From contig NZ_NMWU01000020.1 in assembly GCF_002860355.1 (NCBI RefSeq), positions 1 to 38,784 of the forward strand: 38,784 nucleotides of DNA. Reading direction: 5' to 3'. The stretch comes from Bifidobacterium margollesii. Its GTDB lineage: Bacteria; Actinomycetota; Actinomycetes; Actinomycetales; Bifidobacteriaceae. Position numbers and translations under genes: made by a program. This document shows, one piece after another, positions 35,081-38,784 of this stretch (its first letter is position 1; each line of letters starts with the position of its first letter). Under the pieces are notes generated by a model. It worked only from the letters and a program-made list of their open reading frames with translations. It ran no database searches and had not been told where the DNA came from.

Positions 35081-35665
35081 ATGAGCGAACAATCACTGCC
35101 CAACGAAGAGGGCATGGAGTTCCCGGAAGAACACGTCGGCAAAGGCCGTACGTCCCGCTCCACCGCATCCTCGCCGAGGCCGTTGATCGCCGAGGATGGG
35201 GGCGCTCGTGAGGCGTCCGGCTCCGCCGAGCCCGCACCGGCCTCATTCAAGCCGGCCAGCAAGATCGCCAAGCCGTCCGAACGCAAGTCCAGCGTCCCCC
35301 GCGCCCGCCGCATGAAGCTGTCGCTGACCAAGATCGATCCGTGGTCGGTCACCAAGGTGTCGTTCCTGCTGTCCATCGCCGGCGCGATCATCCAGATCGT
35401 CGCCGTCGCCCTGATCTGGGCGCTGCTGAACGCGATCGGTCTGTTCGACAACATCACGCAGCTGATCGACTCCACCGGTCTGAAGGACTCCGGCGGATTC
35501 GACATCGCCAGCATTCTGGGCATCGGCAAGGTGCTGAGCGCCACCACGATCTTCTCGATCTTCGAAATCGTGCTGATCACGGTACTGGCCACCATCGGTG
35601 CGTTCCTGTACAACATCACCAGTGCGCTGGTCGGTGGATTGCACGTCACGCTCGGCGACGACTGA
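35081..35665 (+). CDS. DUF3566 transmembrane protein (Rv0007 position)
   Basis: The 194-residue product has a disordered, Ser/Pro/Lys/Ala-rich cytoplasmic half (1-80) and a DUF3566 domain (about 82-194) with two transmembrane helices (about 98-120, and 160-182) and the RRMKLSLTKIDPWSVTKVSF start. The function of the family is unknown; it is conserved after gyrA across actinobacteria. The ATG at 35081 follows AAGGAG; a longer frame from 35054/35057 overlaps the gyrA stop but lacks a ribosome-binding site. No tRNA genes lie between gyrA and this gene or after it, unlike in mycobacteria. Confidence 0.88.
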   Translation: MSEQSLPNEEGMEFPEEHVGKGRTSRSTASSPRPLIAEDGGAREASGSAEPAPASFKPASKIAKPSERKSSVPRARRMKLSLTKIDPWSVTKVSFLLSIAGAIIQIVAVALIWALLNAIGLFDNITQLIDSTGLKDSGGFDIASILGIGKVLSATTIFSIFEIVLITVLATIGAFLYNITSALVGGLHVTLGDD

Positions 35666-35705
35666 TCGATCCGACTGATCGGTTGATCCGCATATCCGAC
35701 TTGTG

Positions 35706-35737
35706 AACAGCGTCTCCTTCGGGAGGCGCTGTTTCGT
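35706..35737 (+). terminator. Intrinsic terminator after the DUF3566 gene
   Basis: A 12-bp stem with one G-U pair (35706-35717 with 35722-35733) around a TTCG tetraloop, followed by TCGTT. It ends the gyrase-region transcript. Confidence 0.85.
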
Positions 35738-35875
35738 TATCCGATCATCCCGACGATGGTGTAGTCCAATGCCGCTGTACTCACCGCTGCTTACTCAACA
35801 TCGTGACGGGAATTGTCGGTGGTCGATCGGCCGGTGAAACGCTTACCCTTGGTACGGAAAGGGGATGTGATCGCT

Positions 35876-37048
35876 ATGGCTTCAACGATGAGTGCGGCTG
35901 CAACGGTGAGTGAATCCGCGTCCGGATCGATGGGTGAATCCGAGGCCGGGCGACTCGACGACTGGATTCCCGACACCGTGATCGACGGATACCAGCAGCG
36001 TACGCTGCATCTGGGGTCCGACGACGAAGGCGAGATCACCGCCACGTTCGTGCGCAAGAATCCCGATGAGCTGACATGGCGTATGCGGTGGCGTCGATGG
36101 GCGAACGCGAATCTGCATCACTCCCCCGCCGCGATCCTCTACGTACACGGCTGGAACGATTACTTTTATCGCAAACACGCTTCGGAGTTCTGGGAGGCGC
36201 TGGGCGTGGCGTTCTATGCGGTCGACCTGCGAAAATACGGACGGTCTTTGCATGACGGTCAGACGCCCGGGTTCATCACCAATCTGCATGACTACTTCAC
36301 CGAGCTCGATGCGCTGCGCGATGTGATCGTCGATGAGCTTGGCGACGATGTGCGCATTCTGACGCTGGCCCATTCCACGGGCGGGCTCACCGCATCGCTG
36401 TGGCTGGCCAACGAGCATCCTCATCATGTGACGGCGCTGGCGCTCAACTCGCCGTGGTTGGAACTGCAGGGCAATCGCTTCACCCGCATGATGACCACGC
36501 CGGTTGTCAAGGGATTCGGCCTGACCGGCGGGAAAACCGTGATCCCGATTCCCGATCCGGGATTCTACGGTCGTGTGCTGTGGTCGGATCAGGGCGGTGA
36601 GTGGGCGTATCAGGATTCGTCGCCGGTACCCGAGGAACGGCAGTTTCTCAGTCGTGCGGGATGGATGAACGCCATTTACAACGGACAGGAGGAAGTCACA
36701 CGCGGGCTTGGGATCGATGTGCCGGTGCTGGTGTGTACCTCGAATCGCACGATGATCCAATCCCGATGGGACGAGGCGATGCGCGAAGCCGACACGGTGC
36801 TCGACGTGACGGCGATCCGGCAGAATGCGCTGAATCTCGGCGGTTTCATCACCATCGAAATCATCGACGGAGGCATTCACGATCTTTCGATGTCGAAGCC
36901 GGAGCAGCGCCGGCATTACTTCGCGTCGGTGGCGCTGTGGGCGGACCGGTTCGCATGGTCGTCGCCGATCGACAGCACGTACGTGCTGAATCGCGCCGAG
37001 CTTAAGGCCGCGTTGGACCGTGTGGCCGGGCCGCGCGGCGGCGTGTGA
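35876..37048 (+). CDS. Alpha/beta hydrolase (serine hydrolase, S33/lysophospholipase-like)
   Basis: The 390-residue product has an alpha/beta hydrolase fold: oxyanion-side ILYVHGWNDYFYR (88-99), nucleophile elbow LAHSTGGLTASLW (164-176, Ser167), a DVPVLVCTSN strand and the catalytic His in GGIHDLSMS (His335). No signal peptide is evident. The substrate is unknown; relatives include monoacylglycerol lipases and lysophospholipases. The frame opens at 35813, but the ATG at 35876 with GAAAGGGG upstream is preferred; GTG 35867 is possible. A 14-bp tandem duplication (37036-37063) spans the stop codon, so the sequence GGCGTGTGA appears twice. Confidence 0.8.
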   Translation: MASTMSAAATVSESASGSMGESEAGRLDDWIPDTVIDGYQQRTLHLGSDDEGEITATFVRKNPDELTWRMRWRRWANANLHHSPAAILYVHGWNDYFYRKHASEFWEALGVAFYAVDLRKYGRSLHDGQTPGFITNLHDYFTELDALRDVIVDELGDDVRILTLAHSTGGLTASLWLANEHPHHVTALALNSPWLELQGNRFTRMMTTPVVKGFGLTGGKTVIPIPDPGFYGRVLWSDQGGEWAYQDSSPVPEERQFLSRAGWMNAIYNGQEEVTRGLGIDVPVLVCTSNRTMIQSRWDEAMREADTVLDVTAIRQNALNLGGFITIEIIDGGIHDLSMSKPEQRRHYFASVALWADRFAWSSPIDSTYVLNRAELKAALDRVAGPRGGV

Positions 37049-37138
37049 GCGGCGGCGTGTGAGCGGCGTCTGACAAGACCGCTACGGCCGGTGGCTACGG
37101 CCAGCGGTGATGCGGGTCCGTACCGCCTATGCCGAAGG

Positions 37139-37795
37139 TCAGACGAAGAAATCGTTGTGTGACTGGAAGACGTGCAGATAGCCTTCGCGCGAATGCTGAA
37201 GATGCTGGCGCACGGCCTGCACGGTACCCTCCTCGTCGCCCTTCATCGCGCAGTCGATGATGTTCAGATGCTCCTCCAATGATTCGGAGATGCGTTCGGA
37301 CGACCACGGCAGGAAGACGCGCGTGCGCTGGCTCAGGGCCAGCAGCGTGGACATGAGATTCTCCAGGTACTTGTTGTTCGCCTTCTGGGCGAAATACATG
37401 TGGAACTTGAAGTCGAAGTCGTCTTCGATGGAATCCTTCATGTCGCCGCTGTCGGTGCCCGTGCGCTGCAATGCCTCGCGGAAGTGAAGCAGGGAATCCC
37501 GGTCGAGGCTGGGGAACGCCTGATGGATGAGATACGGCTCGATGAGAAGACGGCTTTCGATCATGTCCTGCAGGTTCTTCAGCGAGATCTGGCTGACGAC
37601 GATGCCCTTGCGCGGGAAGATGCGCAGCATGTCCTCTTCCGCCAGCTTGTTGATGGCCTCGCGAACCGGTGTGCGGCTGAATCCGAGCTGTTCGGTGATC
37701 TGCTTCTCGTCGATGAGATCGCCGGGCCGGAGCTCGCAGAACACGATTTGCTTGCGCAGATAGTTATAGGCAAGATCTCGTTTGCTTTCGCTCAT
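37139..37795 (-). CDS. GntR-family (FadR/FCD type) transcriptional regulator
   Basis: The 218-residue product has an N-terminal winged helix-turn-helix (1-68, with FSRTPVREAINKLAEEDML) and an all-helical FCD ligand-binding domain (about 75-210) containing the Asp/His metal-site pattern (DFKFHMYF; EEHLNIID; RQHLQHSREG). FCD regulators commonly sense sugar acids or other organic acids. The ATG at 37795 follows GAAAGGG; the longer frame to 37912 covers the probable operator and is rejected. The next gene upstream, an RpiB/LacAB-family isomerase on the same strand, fits control of a sugar or sugar-acid pathway, but that is inference. Confidence 0.88.
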   Translation of the reverse strand: MSESKRDLAYNYLRKQIVFCELRPGDLIDEKQITEQLGFSRTPVREAINKLAEEDMLRIFPRKGIVVSQISLKNLQDMIESRLLIEPYLIHQAFPSLDRDSLLHFREALQRTGTDSGDMKDSIEDDFDFKFHMYFAQKANNKYLENLMSTLLALSQRTRVFLPWSSERISESLEEHLNIIDCAMKGDEEGTVQAVRQHLQHSREGYLHVFQSHNDFFV

Positions 37796-37837
37796 TGCGG
37801 CCCTTTCATATACAGCATGATGTTCGTGTAATACCTG

Positions 37838-37846
37838 CCCCCCCCC
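37838..37846 (-). repeat. Nine-base C/G homopolymer in the GntR leader
   Basis: Nine C residues on the plus strand (G on the transcript) lie between CCTGC (37834-37838) and GCAGG (37849-37853) in the leader of the regulator, 43 bases before its start. Such tracts can change length by slippage. Confidence 0.8.
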
Positions 37847-37872
37847 ATGCAGGAGACGGCTTACTACATATT

Positions 37873-37915
37873 GCATGATATACGGATTTATATACCCTAA
37901 ATCATGCTGCATGCA
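37873..37915. promoter_or_regulatory. Possible GntR operator
   Basis: GCATGAT (37873-37879) and its complement ATCATGC (37901-37907), with a following palindrome TGCATGCA (37908-37915). Another GCATGAT lies at 37815-37821. The repeats flank an A/T-rich stretch with TATATA-type -10 candidates, so autoregulation is plausible. Confidence 0.45.
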
Positions 37916-38015
37916 TTAATCGAAAGCCAACAATTTCCATAAATGGCGCATGCGTTGTGTGTGTTGTTGCGTTTGGTTTGCGTTGTGGGGCCGTCGGAAA
38001 AACAAGCCAAACGCG

Positions 38016-38080
38016 CGGCGGCCGGTTCGTTCCGGGGAGCGTGCCGCAGGGACACGCCACGGGGAACGGACCGGCCGCCG
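38016..38080 (-). terminator. Terminator after the RpiB-family gene
   Basis: An 18-bp stem (38016-38033 with 38063-38080, one G-U-type mismatch) with an inner GCGTG/CACGC hairpin. On the minus strand it is followed by GCGCGTTTGGCTTGTTTTT. It begins 11 bases after the stop codon. Confidence 0.8.
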
Positions 38081-38090
38081 ACGCCGGAGC

Positions 38091-38729
38091 CTAGTCGAGC
38101 AGGCCGAGCACGTAGTCCTTGACCTCGCCCGGCTGGGCGTGCGCCTCGAACAGCCCGCGGAACCGCTCGCCCGCGAACGCGCCCCTGACGAGCTCGGGAT
38201 CGAGGTCGCGGTAGATGTCCACGAGCGGACGGAACGCGGCCGCCCGCACCCCGTCCAGGATCCGCTTGTTGCGCTGCTCGGGCACGACCCGCTCCTTGGG
38301 ATAGCCGGAACCGGGCTCCTCGAGCCACAGCTTCTCGAAGATGTACTCCAGCTGCAGCTCCTGGCCCCACCCGTTCTTCAGCGCGAACGGGATCGCGATG
38401 GCGTTGCCGTCGTTGATCTGCGCGAACGTGTACGCGTCGAGCGGGTCCTCGACGTGCCCGCAGATGACGCCGGGGAAGCTGTTGAGCGCGAGCATGGCGC
38501 CCTCGCCGGTGCCGCAGCCGGTGACCACGAAGTCCGCGGCCCCCGAGTTGAGCAGCGCGGCGGCGAGCACGCCGTTCTGCACGTAGGTCAGCTGCGCGGC
38601 GTCGTCGGCCGCGTACATGCCGTAGTTGTCCACATCGAAGCCCTTGGCGGCGGCGACCTTCCCCAGGGCCTCGTGGATCAGGCCGTTCTTCGCGGCCTGG
38701 CTGTTCTCGTTGATCAAAGCGATGCGCAT
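38091..38729 (-). CDS. RpiB/LacA/LacB-family sugar-phosphate isomerase
   Basis: The 212-residue product begins MRIALINENSQAAKNGLIHE and has the RpiB-fold core TGCGTGEGAMLALNSFPGVI (residues 71-90, with the Cys-Gly-x-Gly substrate loop) and INDGNAIAIP (109-118). It is longer than classic RpiB (about 150) by a C-terminal 50-60 residues, like the RpiB-related isomerases reported to act on uronate-derived hexosulose acids (DhuI type). Substrate assignment is tentative. The ATG at 38729 follows AAAGGAAA. Codon use is strikingly G/C-ended compared with the origin genes, suggesting either a highly expressed gene or an acquired segment. The likely rest of the operon lies off the right edge. Confidence 0.85.
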   Translation of the reverse strand: MRIALINENSQAAKNGLIHEALGKVAAAKGFDVDNYGMYAADDAAQLTYVQNGVLAAALLNSGAADFVVTGCGTGEGAMLALNSFPGVICGHVEDPLDAYTFAQINDGNAIAIPFALKNGWGQELQLEYIFEKLWLEEPGSGYPKERVVPEQRNKRILDGVRAAAFRPLVDIYRDLDPELVRGAFAGERFRGLFEAHAQPGEVKDYVLGLLD

Positions 38730-38784
38730 GATGGTGTTTCCTTTCCGAATCGGTGAAAATATGGTTGACGCGCCGGCATGCCGG

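Noticed and set aside
32196-35246. 1016-codon open frame antisense to gyrA
   Set aside because: It mirrors the codon pattern of gyrA, has a His/Val/Leu/Ala-rich composition typical of such shadows, and shows no recognisable domain.
35666-35875. tRNA-Ile/tRNA-Ala genes expected after gyrA by analogy with mycobacteria
   Set aside because: No cloverleaf or TTCGA arm in a proper context was found; only a terminator is present.

Overview
The window is the replication-origin region of an actinobacterial chromosome, most likely a Bifidobacterium. The evidence is the moderately high G+C, the gene order around dnaA (the same as in mycobacteria from the tRNA nucleotidyltransferase gene to the DUF3566 gene after gyrA), the actinobacterial MurJ-pseudokinase chimera, consensus parS sites (TGTTTCACGTGAAACA) and actinobacterial TTATCCACA DnaA boxes. 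No database search was possible; all names rest on motifs, length and gene order.

Layout. (1) 1-617: the OrfA end and terminal repeat of an IS3-family insertion sequence, cut by the left edge. (2) 790-5047, + strand: a cell-wall lytic protein with DUF348/G5 domains, in the position of mycobacterial rpfB, then rsmA, ispE and a LytR_C membrane protein. (3) 5048-5396: a block of hairpins and inverted repeats between convergent genes. (4) 5397-14186: CCA-adding enzyme (-), then NUDIX hydrolase, DUF6049-like envelope protein and a 1366-residue MurJ fused to a pseudokinase and an extracytoplasmic domain. (5) 14343-16318: a DJ-1/PfpI gene broken by an amber codon, then trxB with an unusual insertion of about 100 residues. 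(6) 16319-19905: the centromere-like region, with six exact parS sites and one 15/16 match spread over the trxB-parB gap, parB, parA and the parA-rsmG gap. (7) 19906-24056, - strand: rsmG, jag/khpB, yidC, yidD, rnpA, rpmH. (8) 24057-26670: oriC, with DnaA-box clusters on both sides of dnaA. (9) 26671-35665, + strand: dnaN, recF, a DciA-like gene, gyrB, gyrA, a DUF3566 membrane protein. (10) 35876-38784: an alpha/beta hydrolase, then (-) a GntR/FadR regulator and an RpiB/LacAB-family isomerase at the right edge, probably the end of a sugar or sugar-acid utilisation locus.

How it works together. Origin firing (dnaA, dnaN, gyrase, DciA-like helicase loader), origin segregation (ParAB-parS), membrane protein insertion (YidC/YidD), RNase P (rnpA), ribosomal protein L34 and cell-wall growth (MurJ, lytic protein) are packed around oriC, as in other actinobacteria. 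Transcription diverges from dnaA; the block at 6.9-16.3 kb instead reads toward the origin.

No wholly new multi-gene system is visible. The observations most worth a second look are a third DnaA-box cluster between parA and rsmG that shares an 18-nt palindrome with oriC, the internal insertion in TrxB, the amber-interrupted DJ-1 gene, parS sites embedded in long hairpins and in the N-terminal codons of both parA and parB, and a nine-base homopolymer in the leader of the GntR regulator.
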